Source: Fistularia commersonii
Lineage: Eukaryota; Chordata; Actinopteri; Syngnathiformes; Fistulariidae
Assembly (NCBI GenBank): GCA_037954325.1
Contig: JBBMNZ010000017.1
Coordinates: 6,685,001 to 6,749,000, forward strand
Reading direction: 5' to 3'
Length of the DNA stretch: 64,000 nucleotides
Shown here: positions 1-64,000 of the stretch, one piece after another
Layout of the letters: the number at the start of each line of letters is the position of its first letter
Position numbering within the stretch: position 1 is the stretch's first letter
Notes under the pieces: generated by a model
Database searches by the model: none
Seen by the model: the letters and a program-made list of their open reading frames with translations, nothing else
What the model was told of the DNA's origin: nothing
Translations under genes and position numbers: made by a program

Positions 1-3000
1 TCACGTATTAGCTCCACAGAGCAAAGATAACAACCAGAATCCCTTTTATTAGGTGTCACTGCTCTGGTACATATTTTGGATTAGAGAATGTCTAACTCTC
101 TGAATACAAGCACAGCCTTGTGGGCTATCTGCTCTTGACAACAATTCATGTTCAAGGACTTTCATCCCCCCAAAAATTAAAAAGACAAGTCTGAATTAAA
201 AGGCATTAAGTATGCAAAGCAGAGCTAATTACTTACAGCCTTCAAATGTCTCATACTTACCAAAAAGAGATGGAGGACCTTTTTTAAAGTAAAATTTCAA
301 AATCAAAGTAAATTAATAATATTCCCATTTTTTTTTATAATAATTATTAGTTATAGGTGTGATGAGAAAATGACAGCTCCATCTGGAATATTTTAAAAAG
401 AAAGCAGAGTTGTCTATATCGCTATATCGCAGAAAAACCCTCGAGCTGAAGTCTGTGAATGTATGATAAACGTTTGTTGATATCAGGTTATTGAAATGTT
501 AGTTGTGCCGAAATGCAGTAAATACCAGATTAGCAGTTTATCTACTGCTTTTTTTGAATGTCTTTTTTTCCTAACATTTTTAAATCTATGTTATTTTATT
601 CCCCAGGCTATTGCGAAAAGGCAATTAACTGCCTGGGAACGATACTTTATCTATTTTACCTCCAAATGAACTGCCTATACATCTCTAACAAATATGCTAT
701 TGCGATGTTTCACAAAATGTCTTTATTTAAATATGCCTTTAACTCACAAACATGTCTTTAAAATTCTCCATATTTAGTAGTGAAATGATAGAATACTTCA
801 CACAGTAAAGAGTAATAGCTCTTATTTGGGTTCTTTGTTGTTAACTGCCTTTTAATTCCTGCTAAAGCCACAGCTCAGCAGCAGATTTGCCCTTGAGAAA
901 GGTTATGATAAAAGAAAAAATGTTGTTTCCATGACATCCCTTAAGTACACTTATAGGGCAGCCAAAAGGCAAGGCTTTTGAACAGCATACACGCAACCTT
1001 GAAGCAGGAAGTCCATGCAACGTGTGTGATATTCCACCTCGTTGATCACTGTAAGGAAATGTATCAATTTCTAACCACTTCCTTCCACTGGGCAGTGGTG
1101 GTGCAGCTCCCCAGCGGTTTGGTCGAGGGCAGAAGGAGCTGAACCAACGCCTACAGTATTTATTTTCAAGACTACATACATTCTTGCTGGGAGTTGAAAG
1201 GAAAGGCAAATAATGAAAGATATTGCAATGTTGCTCTGTGTTGCCTCACTCACTTCTCCACTCACCTTCCCGTTGAGGGATAATCCAACTAAAGCAAGGC
1301 ATGATATGATGTACTTCACTGCCTCACTATTGCACTTCTTTTTAACAATTGAGTGTTTCATTGAATAAATTATCACATTTGTAGTACGAAAAAGTGTGCG
1401 TCTGTGTATGTGTGTGTATGAAAGAAAGAGAGAGAGCGAAAGAGCTTGTACATGCATTAAGTGTCTTCTTATTTTCCTTTTGTTTGTCTCTTCAGGGGTC
1501 ACCACATCAAATCATCTTCCTCCATTTAACCACCCACAGCATCCTCCTCACACTCCAACTAACTTCATGTCCTCTTTCACTCCATCCATAAATTTCCGAT
1601 CCAGTCGTCCTCTAGACCACCTGCCTGGCAGCACCTATCTCAGTATTGTGTCAACATAGTGCATACTTAGAAAATCATTGCTCATTTGCAGAAAAATTAC
1701 AAAACAAATTTCCACACAATTACCCTTGTGCTTGTGCTTACCCTAAACTAGCCAGAGTTGACTTGAATTCAAGTGCTGTTCAACTGATTCAACTGTTTTA
1801 AATATCTTCCAGGGCAGATTCTTACCAGTTTTTATCAATGCAAATTCCTATGGTAGCCGTGTAAGATTATAATCTCTCACATTCCTCAAAGGATGTCATG
1901 GAATTTTACAATCTCACTATAGAATGTGAAGGGGCTTGTTGATTAACAGTATAGGGATGAGAATGTTATAATCGATGTATACCACTGATGGGGGTTTTTT
2001 GTGCCCAAATGGATCACAAGGCTTTTTTTAAGATAGTTCAATTTAAAGCAGCCGCTGACAAGGCTAAAAATGAGGAGGAAGCTATTTTTTGCCACAGCAC
2101 ATATGAAGTCTCTCAATCTTTAACACATTTGGATTTGCCAACTATGCAAAATGATAGAATTTGATTCTCTTGTCAAACGATATTAAAGAAAAACCTGACT
2201 ATGAGTCCCACAACGGGATGACTGAAGGCCATGCCAGTGCTGTACAGCTTTGCAGCTTCTGGTTATATAAGCATAAAATGTGACACATCTGTACCACATC
2301 AATGCATTATCTGCAGTCCAGTCAGGTTTGATGGAACGACGGTCCCTAATGATACAGCTAATGGTATGTTTCTCATCAGACATGGAAGTGTGTGTTTAAT
2401 CTGGTATCTCGGGGCGGCCTTGAGGGTCAGACGGCCGAACCTTTTCCTCTCCTCAGACTCGGCCAGAGCAATTACAAGTGCTGCTTCACACACAAACCCG
2501 TGTCACTGGCGCAATTAACAAGCACCGGAGGAGTCAGGGCAAGCAGAAAGGGACAGACTTTGTACACAGCATGAATGACAAGAAGTGTGAGAGAGAACGG
2601 AGCGTGGAAGACTTGAGTTGTGAATAATAGTGTAATGGATGTTTAACTGTCAGTGTTTCTTAGTAACGTACAACCAGAGAGCAGTGATTCTCTGGATTTT
2701 GAATGAACATAATTTTTTAGAAGTCATACCCTGGGAGACCTTATTGTGTCCTCTGACACTCGATTTTGATATTACAGCATGAAATATATTATTTTCACAA
2801 CCAAGTTTTTTGGGCAGAGATTTTGGAGAGGGATGTGGAAAGTGTGATATTTTGCCTCCTACTTCTCTGCATTCCATAGTCATCCTTGTTGTGAAGATGA
2901 TTCATCACAGTGGTGACAGAGACAGTATAATGTGTTACAGCTCCCAGAAGCAACAGCAGTAGGTGTTATCTAGGCGGGATATTCATTTCATTCAGCTGCA

Positions 3001-5149
3001 TGCTCCATTATCGGTTAGACGAAACCAAGTATCTAAGCTCCTCTCCACTGCATCCCCGCCATCAAGATCCTCATCTCTTCTAGCTTCACTGTGACCAGGT
3101 TTACGTCTTTCCGCTGCAAGCGTCATAATACCCTCTCTAATCCTCATTCTAAACCCTGTAATGACCTCTTTTTTTCCTCTGCGCACAATATCTCTTCATT
3201 CTCTTTTCAATCCACCCATTTCTGCCAGTTGGATGGTGAGACAGAAGATGACAGCAGCCTGAAGGTGTCTTTGCTGACACTGGGATGGAAGAGTGATTGA
3301 GGCTAGAGAGAGGAGAGATGGATACTCCGACTGTCTGGTGATTGTTCATGAGCCAAAGCGGCCAGACGGCTGTCTGTAGCTGCCACCTCTGACAGATGCC
3401 TGTTGTCAGTTAGTCTGGGATGGTCTGCATCTCCCTCTCCAGACCTCATATGAGAGCTGGATCTAATATGAGGCATACCTGAGTTTTGGTTTTGATTCAT
3501 CCATTCATTCACTGAATAAGGAGATGGGCCAATATACAGTGCTGCAGAAAATACAAAAAGAGAGTACTTACCTTTGTGTTATTCCTTTCTTCAACTGTGT
3601 GCTAACCTAATCTTTGCAAGTCCAAATAGAGGATAAAAACATAGAAATGCTGACCTACATTTACCTTTAAAAATCAAACACATTAAAAAAAAGAAAAATA
3701 ATCCTTAAAAAATAACCAAAAAAGATTACAAATATGCTCAACTCAATCTTTGCGTCACCAGGTATTAGAAACAATACATTCACTCGAAATGTACTCCCAC
3801 TAAATAAACCATCATTTTTCACCACCATATATACATCCTCCCAAATACTTAAAAGCACACATATATCTTCAGGCAATGAGGGATCTTTTATTGGAGACAC
3901 ATTTCCTTGTTCTCTTCCAGCTCTTGCATGCTAATAAACCAAATCATTAAGGCATGTCATGGTGGATTGGTGGGTGGCTTTTCCATTAATGCGAGCCCAC
4001 AGACTCGCAACTGTCTTTAAATGACGTTGGAGAGGAATAGGCTCCATTAAAGACGGCAATCAAAACAGCATCACTACAAGCAAGCAAGTCACGTAGCTAA
4101 TTCAATCCCAGAATCTATGAAGCAATTAATTCATGTCAATAAAATATTGCCCGTCAGGAAGCAGAGGTCCTGTGGCTGTTTATTTTTGTGCACACGTGTC
4201 TTTGTTTCTGTGTGAACATGCTCAGTGAAGTGAACCTGGAAGAGCAGGTGTAATTGAGTGTGGAAAAAAGGGAACCTTGTGGTCTTGCTGGTTAAACGAG
4301 ATCAGACAATCTTCTCCCCTCCATTTCCTCCCCAGACAACGGGAACATCGTCCCTCCTCTTGGTTTTGTTATTATTTCTTTGATGATGTTGGACTCAGCG
4401 ATGTCTGTGGAAAATTATTCAGAAAAACCAGACTGTATCTGGCCTTACACTTAATTAAACACACACAAACCGAGGAAAAAAAAAAAAACCCTAAAAGGTT
4501 TTGAGTGCTTTGGAAACGCTGAGGATCAATGCCCTGTGCTAAATCATCAAGCCTTAATTTCTGGAAGGGGAATCCCGTAAGAGTATGCAAATCCAGCCGG
4601 GTTTTCCAGCCAGACAGCAACGTCTACTGGCTAAATGAGTTGCTCCCAGTCAATATCTAAATGCGGAGATGGGGACATGCTGAGAAAGCATTCTTTTCTT
4701 GATGAAGCACTTCAGCAAGAACACTGGTGTGGCGCCAGTAAGAGGGGTTGGTACAGAGCTGGAATGTGAGAAAGGGAAATGGGTGGTGTCGAGACAAAGG
4801 CGCTCTGATTGCAGCTGCGAGTTGATTAAAGTGGGCTGTGTGGGCTTATGTGGGTAGGTGGCCTTAAAACATCTGTATCTAAATGTGTGTGTGGGGACCA
4901 AGGAGCTATGAGCTCTTCTGTTACATCAAACCCCTTTGTTCCCAACTTTGAATTCTCAGTCCTATCTGGAATGTGGTACTGCTTTACATTCAAATCTGCA
5001 AACCCCCTTTTCAATACGTCATCTCTCTTCCTGCATCCTCATCTGTCTGTTAACTTTTTTGGTCGACAGAGTCTGTATGACTAAAAGTCTCTAGGTTGCT
5101 GTTTATATGGCTCATGCTTTTCAGTGGAAAAATGAACACAATGCTCATC
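1..5149. other. intergenic sequence downstream of trim44
   Basis: No exon or RNA gene could be supported here on either strand; the open frames are short, low-complexity and without recognisable domains. Contents seen are a short TG/GA-rich stretch near 1395-1440, an old antisense LINE fragment at 1488-1655 and a poly-A run near 4477-4490. In human, TRIM44 is followed by LDLRAD3 in the same direction, so that gene would be expected further left, but I see none of its exons here. Confidence 0.6.
1488..1655 (-). repeat. RTE/BovB-like LINE 3' fragment, degraded
   Basis: Read on the plus strand this is the antisense of the C-terminal end of the LINE that is better preserved at 57595-58275. Both share, in order, a 'ggtcac' block, 'catctaacc'-like and 'tcctcatctctcacac'-like stretches, 'catgtcctctttcact', 'catccataaat' and 'cctgcctggcagc'. 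The copy has many substitutions and no open frame. It is too short to classify alone; the call rests on its similarity to the copy at 57.6 kb. Confidence 0.65.
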
Positions 5150-6366
5150 GTCATATCTAAGAAACAAGTTTATTTATAGCGTTAAGACCAAAATCAAGAA
5201 ATAAAAACAAGCGCAAATGTCTGACAGTCAGACTGCAGAAGAAAGAATGCACCCCTTGAGTTATTTCAAACACCCAATGAGACATCGGCATCTCCCCTGG
5301 GTAGAAATACAACCCCTGGCGCAGTTTTAATGCCATAGCAGTGTAGTCATTTCATTTTCATACACAAATTACGTGAATTTATGGCAACGGAAACAATCGC
5401 GGTAAAAACAAACTGTTGATACAGACAGACCTGGGGTGGTACATCATGAGCAACAGCAATGGCTAAGCGGGTCAAGGTGGAAAGTGCATAAACTTGTCAG
5501 GGCTGTAATCCGTCATGTGCTGCAGATTGGCCAGGAGTAATGAGCTCTGACACTACGGCATGCGGAGAGGTGAGACCGCAGGCGTGCTGTTTTGCACAGT
5601 CAAATTACAGTTCGATTTTCACCTTACAAAAGACTCAGCAACATTCACTGATCGATAGGTGTCAAAATGCCCCCTTGCCTCAGGTAATAGATTTGACATC
5701 CACTCACTTAGAAACCCGCTAGCTTAAAGAAAGAGGAGATGGAAGTAAGTGACTGTTGTGGTGCAGAGAGAGGAGGGGTGATTCGAAGAAGATGAGACAA
5801 GTGCACAGGAAACAAGCTAGACAAGATTTTTTTTCACAATTAAATATACATCTTTGCTATATATTCTCTCAAGGATATAAGGCATCAAGGTATGTTGCAA
5901 ATGTTCCCTTTTGATGAGGCAGAGTGTTAAGAGATTTGATTAAAAATAGAAAACTTAAGAAATATGGCAACAACAGAGATGGAATAACACATAATTAAAG
6001 CCTTTCTCTGTGCTCTGTCATTGGTTGGTCCCTTTCGGCTGACTCAGCCAAATTCTTCAGTAAAGCCAATCTGACTGGTTGCGGATACCAGGCCCGATAG
6101 TAATTGATTGCACATAATTTGAGTGATTCTATTAAAGCAAGATAATAGCAAGTGAGGAATTTCAGAAGTTTGCAAGCAGGAAAGGCACAGCCATCCTTAC
6201 TTGTCACAGCAGCTTCATTCAAGGTCACCTATCTGCCAGTCGGCAGCCAGCAGGGGAGGGGAGGGGGGAAGAAGGCTGGCGTGGGGGTTGGAGCTAACAG
6301 CAGAAGAGGGCTGACAGCTGGCTGAAGCGAAAGTTGAAGGACAGGCGGATGGACTGAGAGGATGCA
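5150..6366 (-). other. trim44: trim44 3' untranslated region (predicted)
   Basis: This follows the TGA stop at 6369-6367. The extent is inferred: the first clear AATAAA hexamer downstream of the stop (minus strand) is at 5174-5169, followed by a U/GU-rich stretch. That gives a 3' UTR of about 1.2 kb. No transposon or microsatellite is visible inside it, unlike the flanking sequence, which fits a transcribed exon. A variant ATTAAA near 5330 could give a shorter form. Without RNA evidence the true end is uncertain. Confidence 0.5.
5169..5174 (-). terminator. trim44: putative polyadenylation signal of trim44
   Basis: The reverse complement of 'tttatt' gives a canonical AATAAA. It lies about 1.2 kb after the stop codon. 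The downstream minus-strand sequence contains 'TTGTGTTCATTTTT', a reasonable GU/U-rich element for cleavage. Confidence 0.45.
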
Positions 6367-60634
<54,268 letters not shown>

Positions 60635-60667
60635 TGTGGAAGGCGATAATTCAGGGTGTCCAAAAAT
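60635..60667 (-). other. trim44: trim44 5' UTR portion of first coding exon
   Basis: A credible acceptor, 'TTGTCTCTTTACTACTAG', lies immediately upstream of 60667 with a possible branch point (TTAATAAC). The 33 nt to the ATG contain no upstream ATG. This predicts a separate non-coding first exon upstream. Confidence 0.5.
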
Positions 60668-60994
60668 CTAGTAGTAAAGAGACAAGTTATTAATATCTGT
60701 GACCTTCTGTGGATGCTTCTCATGTTAGCGCAGTGGAAAGCCGGAGATACTCAAGACTAATCCCCACAACAGATGATGCATAAAGGGGTTTGGGGGTGGG
60801 CAGAGTCCAGACAAAACGGCAACAGCAATCGCTGAAATAGTTGAACACAAACACATCTCTCAACGCGCGGGTCAAACAGGGAGAACCCGTCTGCAATCAC
60901 TTAACTGACTTCGTGGGAAAACACACTCCCTTTGTTTACTGACATAGGAGCAGAAAGTGCTGAGTGCGTGGATTTGCCCCCAGAACGACCACGC

Positions 60995-61042
<48 letters not shown>

Positions 61043-61375
61043 CTCCAGACACTCTTGAACCTTGTGCCAGTTCACACTGCCAGGCTGCTCAGAAACACGC
61101 AGAGAAATCCTGTTTTTTCTTCCTCTTCAAGAAGCCCCCCTCTCCTAAGCTAAGCTGTGTTTGTGTACTCTTTCCAACTGCTGACACAAAGAACAATGGA
61201 AGAAAAAAACAAAACAGCGTGCTGTAATGCAGTGAAAACTTTCCCATCATCCCCTATTTTACCGCCCCTCTGCGCTGTCTCTGTATATCGAAAGCACCCT
61301 TCCCCCGTTCTTCCTCACACAGGTATTCTCCTCCTTATTTTGTGAAGATTCCAGCTTACTGCTTTGGATACTTAC
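60668..61375 (-). other. trim44: trim44 first intron (in 5' UTR, predicted)
   Basis: It is bounded by the 'GACAT|GTAAGTATCC' donor at 61375 and the acceptor at 60668. It is about 0.7 kb and contains a C-run/CA compound repeat (60993-61035). The extent rests on splice-signal quality only; other donors (for example 'GCA|GTAAGC' near 61358) are possible. Confidence 0.4.
60993..61035. repeat. poly-C then (CA)n compound repeat
   Basis: About 17 consecutive C are followed by a CA run. On the minus strand it is a G-run beside TG repeats. Confidence 0.9.
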
Positions 61376-61680
61376 ATGTCTGTGTATTCCACCCGCCCGC
61401 CCCCTTACAATTTTTTTTCTTTTCCTTTCCTTCCAAAATGATCTGCTTTGAGGTGATACGGACAGATATGAGTTATTAGCTTGACAGCTAACTTCCTTAG
61501 CGCAAGCCGCAGCGCTTTGAATTCCACTCCGAGCTGTCTGCGGATCTCCTCTCAGTTTACAGTTGATGGCAGACTCCGAGTCGACAGCGCTCACTTCCTT
61601 GTTTTCATCTGCGGCTGACTGGTTTGCGCTTTTTCTACTTCCTGCTCCCCGTGTCCCGTATGTAAGACATACTTTTCACC
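61376..61680 (-). promoter_or_regulatory. trim44: predicted trim44 first exon and promoter
   Basis: The stretch is locally CpG-rich compared with its surroundings. On the minus strand it has three ETS core sites: GGAAGT at 61643-61636, 61599-61592 and 61497-61490. It also has overlapping GC boxes 'GGGGGCGGGCGGG' near 61404-61389. This combination is typical of TATA-less housekeeping promoters. A strong splice donor at 61375 would end a non-coding exon. The transcription start cannot be placed exactly; about 61600 is my estimate. Confidence 0.5.
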
Positions 61681-64000
61681 TGCATGTAACGCCAGTTGTA
61701 TAAACTGAATCGGTCTAAAACTAGTGCAAAGTCGGAGAAGGGAACGTTCACTCAGGTGGGGCTCTTAACTCTTTCCCTGCCACACAGTTCTTTTAAATTC
61801 ACTCGCTTCTTGTCTCACATTATTCACCTTTGCACGATTTTTCAACTTCATAAACTTGGCACTTGTGTCCCTAAATGCACATCCGGTTAAAAATTTACCA
61901 ATGAATCAGCATATTTTTTTTCTTTTAGCTGTCTTTTTGCAGTGCGGTTTTAAGCTGTAATCATACAAATTTTGGTCTTTCTACAAATTTCAACAAGCAT
62001 TGAGGTTTAACATAACATATCACTTTGAGAGTCTTTAATTTATGTACTTTGAGACTGATTATCAGACTGATTAAATTTTAACAAAACATGGAAAATGTAG
62101 AACACCATACCTTGACAGCCTGGTGGTGCAGAGACTAGCCGTCCCTCTCAGCTGGGGCCTTTCTGTAGAGAGCGTTTACTGGTGTCCTGCTTCAGTTGTG
62201 AATAAACAGACATCTGGTTCAGCAAATTGAAAAATGTTAAATCAATATAAGATCGATAGACATTCAAAATACTGTCAGACGAAACAAGTTAGATGCTTCT
62301 CAAATATAGGTATGCATTCATGGTTTTATGGGTTTCTTTGTAAATCTTTGAGGAAAATTGTGTTGTGCATTGTTTAAATTCCTCGGTTAGGGGACAATGA
62401 AAATTTGCATAGCGGATGTCAGCAGCTATCTGCTTATCATATTGTCCTAAACCCCAAATTGTATAAAATTGTATAACCTGGAAATAATCAGCCCAAACTC
62501 TTTAGATGGAATGATTTCAGAATGATGAAACATTATTTCTGGTACAGTGTTGAACATTTTAGTTCAGGGGAGTTTTATAGAGTTTTAAGATAAAAAATAA
62601 CAGTTTTAATATCTAAAACATGTCAGTACACAATCTTATTTTCAACACAATGTATTTAAGAAATGTAAGATGCATTTCTTAAATTGAAACACTCACTTTG
62701 TCTATATCATAAAACTAATTCATTGTGATACAGTACGATCCAAAGAAAAAAAAGGGTTTTAGAATCCAAAAAAGATTATTCACTTACCATTTAAAGGAAA
62801 CATAAGAAAACATGACAGATTGTGAATTTCAAGCAACTGGTATAATAGGAAGTCAAATTATTTTGTCAGTTTTTCTCTTCTATTACTGTCCTTACCCTGC
62901 AGAAACCAACACTCGGAAGTAGTGGCAAAGGATTAGAGGTCTGAAAAGAAAGAGATGAGGAAAGACAAGCTGTTCTCTGTAGATAGATCTAAAAACAGAC
63001 TATAAAGCTGGTCTTCACACAAGTGCTATTTGGCAAATAATGGTTTACTGGTACTGCGATTTCATTTTTATGCCATAAATAACTATAAACTACATTTCAA
63101 GATACCTTTGAGCATCTGCGTTATAAAGATGATGGTCCATTTATAGCAAAGCCTTGATTTTTTTTTTTTGATAGATTTTTTTTTAATCTTATTTATTTCC
63201 TTGAATGGGATTGTTTCAACAAAAAAACATGATTTATAAAAAAAAACAAAAAAAACACTAGTGCAGTATTTACTTGTAAACAACAATTGACTGGAATGAC
63301 ATCTGCTTGATCCACATCATTGTAATAATGACAATAGCCTAGATGCATAACGTTTTACATAGAGAAATTACATTTGTTAGTTTTGAGATTTACAGTTGGA
63401 GCAGAAAATGTGCGACCAAACAGATCACAGCATGTGTTAAAGTGGACTTTAAAAGATGATATACTCTAAAATGTTGATTGAATTGAAGTTGTAATGAAAT
63501 ACATGATAATAAAATGGCTGATTTCTGATAACTTCAACTGTACCCTTACTTCTGCTCCCATAGAAAAGCCCAGTGTTTAGGCCAGTGTGCTGTGTATATT
63601 TATCCTTGGTTGATCTCACTCTGAAGGTTTCTTGGGTCCCCTTGGGACCACCTCAAACCATTCCTTCAGCTTTCAACAGAGAGGCTGGGTTCAGCGGAGC
63701 TCCATTACTTATTAAATGAGTAGAGTACATTAGTGTGTCCGCATATGCCAGCATGAAAGCTGTCTGAGATGAGTGGGTTAAGTGTATTGATTTTGGTTTA
63801 TTCAATGAATCAGTTTTCTATCTTTGATCCCAGTTTGTATTTTGTTCAAAATCACAATTGACGTCATTGCATTACCTTTCTTCTATAGATGAAATTTATA
63901 CCAAAAATGTGGTATTCCTGCAACTTCACAAACTCTTCACTCATTTTGTCAAGCTATTTTTACCTTCCATATTGTTGCTCTGATAAGTTCACAGTAAACC
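61681..64000. other. sequence upstream of trim44, no gene seen
   Basis: AT-rich sequence with poly-A/T runs (for example near 63157 and 63240). No exon, RNA gene or transposon can be supported. In human the next gene on this side is FJX1, a single-exon gene; none of it is recognisable within these 2.3 kb. Confidence 0.6.

Overview
The window reads as vertebrate, almost certainly teleost, nuclear DNA. It has intron-scale AT-rich sequence, long (CA)n and (AT)n microsatellites, a decayed Tc1-type transposon, RTE/BovB-like and R4/Dong-like LINE fragments, and a tRNA-derived SINE. There is no operon, phage or bacterial gene structure. Almost every open frame in it is an intronic or repeat-derived shadow.

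One protein-coding gene can be assembled exon by exon on the minus strand, and it fills about 88% of the window. It is the fish orthologue of TRIM44, a RING-less TRIM protein with an N-terminal zinc finger, a B-box and a coiled coil. Its five coding exons (60634-60044, 55743-55666, 40111-39821, 35054-35032 and 6448-6367) join in frame at canonical GT/AG sites into 1,065 nt, or 354 residues; human TRIM44 has 344. The fourth exon is only 23 nt long and was found by requiring the reading frame to close. A non-coding first exon with a CpG/GC-box and ETS-site promoter is inferred near 61.4-61.7 kb, and a 3' UTR with an AATAAA signal near 5.17 kb.

Layout from left to right: 1-5.15 kb is sequence downstream of trim44 with one old LINE scrap. 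5.15-6.45 kb is the last exon. 6.45-35.03 kb is a 28.6-kb intron holding the Tc1 copy (12.15-13.38 kb), an R4-like LINE (25.3-26.6 kb), an RTE LINE (29.7-30.7 kb), a SINE (32.6-32.9 kb), many microsatellites and a 140-bp segment present twice. 35.03-35.05 kb is the microexon. 39.8-40.1 kb is the coiled-coil exon. The next 15.6-kb intron has a rearranged RTE LINE (49.9-51.3 kb), a palindromic MITE-like element (52.88-53.20 kb) and a LINE 3' tail (about 55.0 kb). 55.67-55.74 kb is exon 2. Another RTE LINE fragment lies at 57.6-58.3 kb. The large zinc-finger exon is at 60.0-60.6 kb, the promoter follows it, and 61.7-64 kb has no recognisable gene.

I found no novel multi-gene system. The most informative items are the trim44 microexon, whose skipping would change the C-terminus, the rearranged LINE copies, the 140-bp duplicated segment next to CA repeats, and a SINE whose tail resembles a LINE tail elsewhere in the window.
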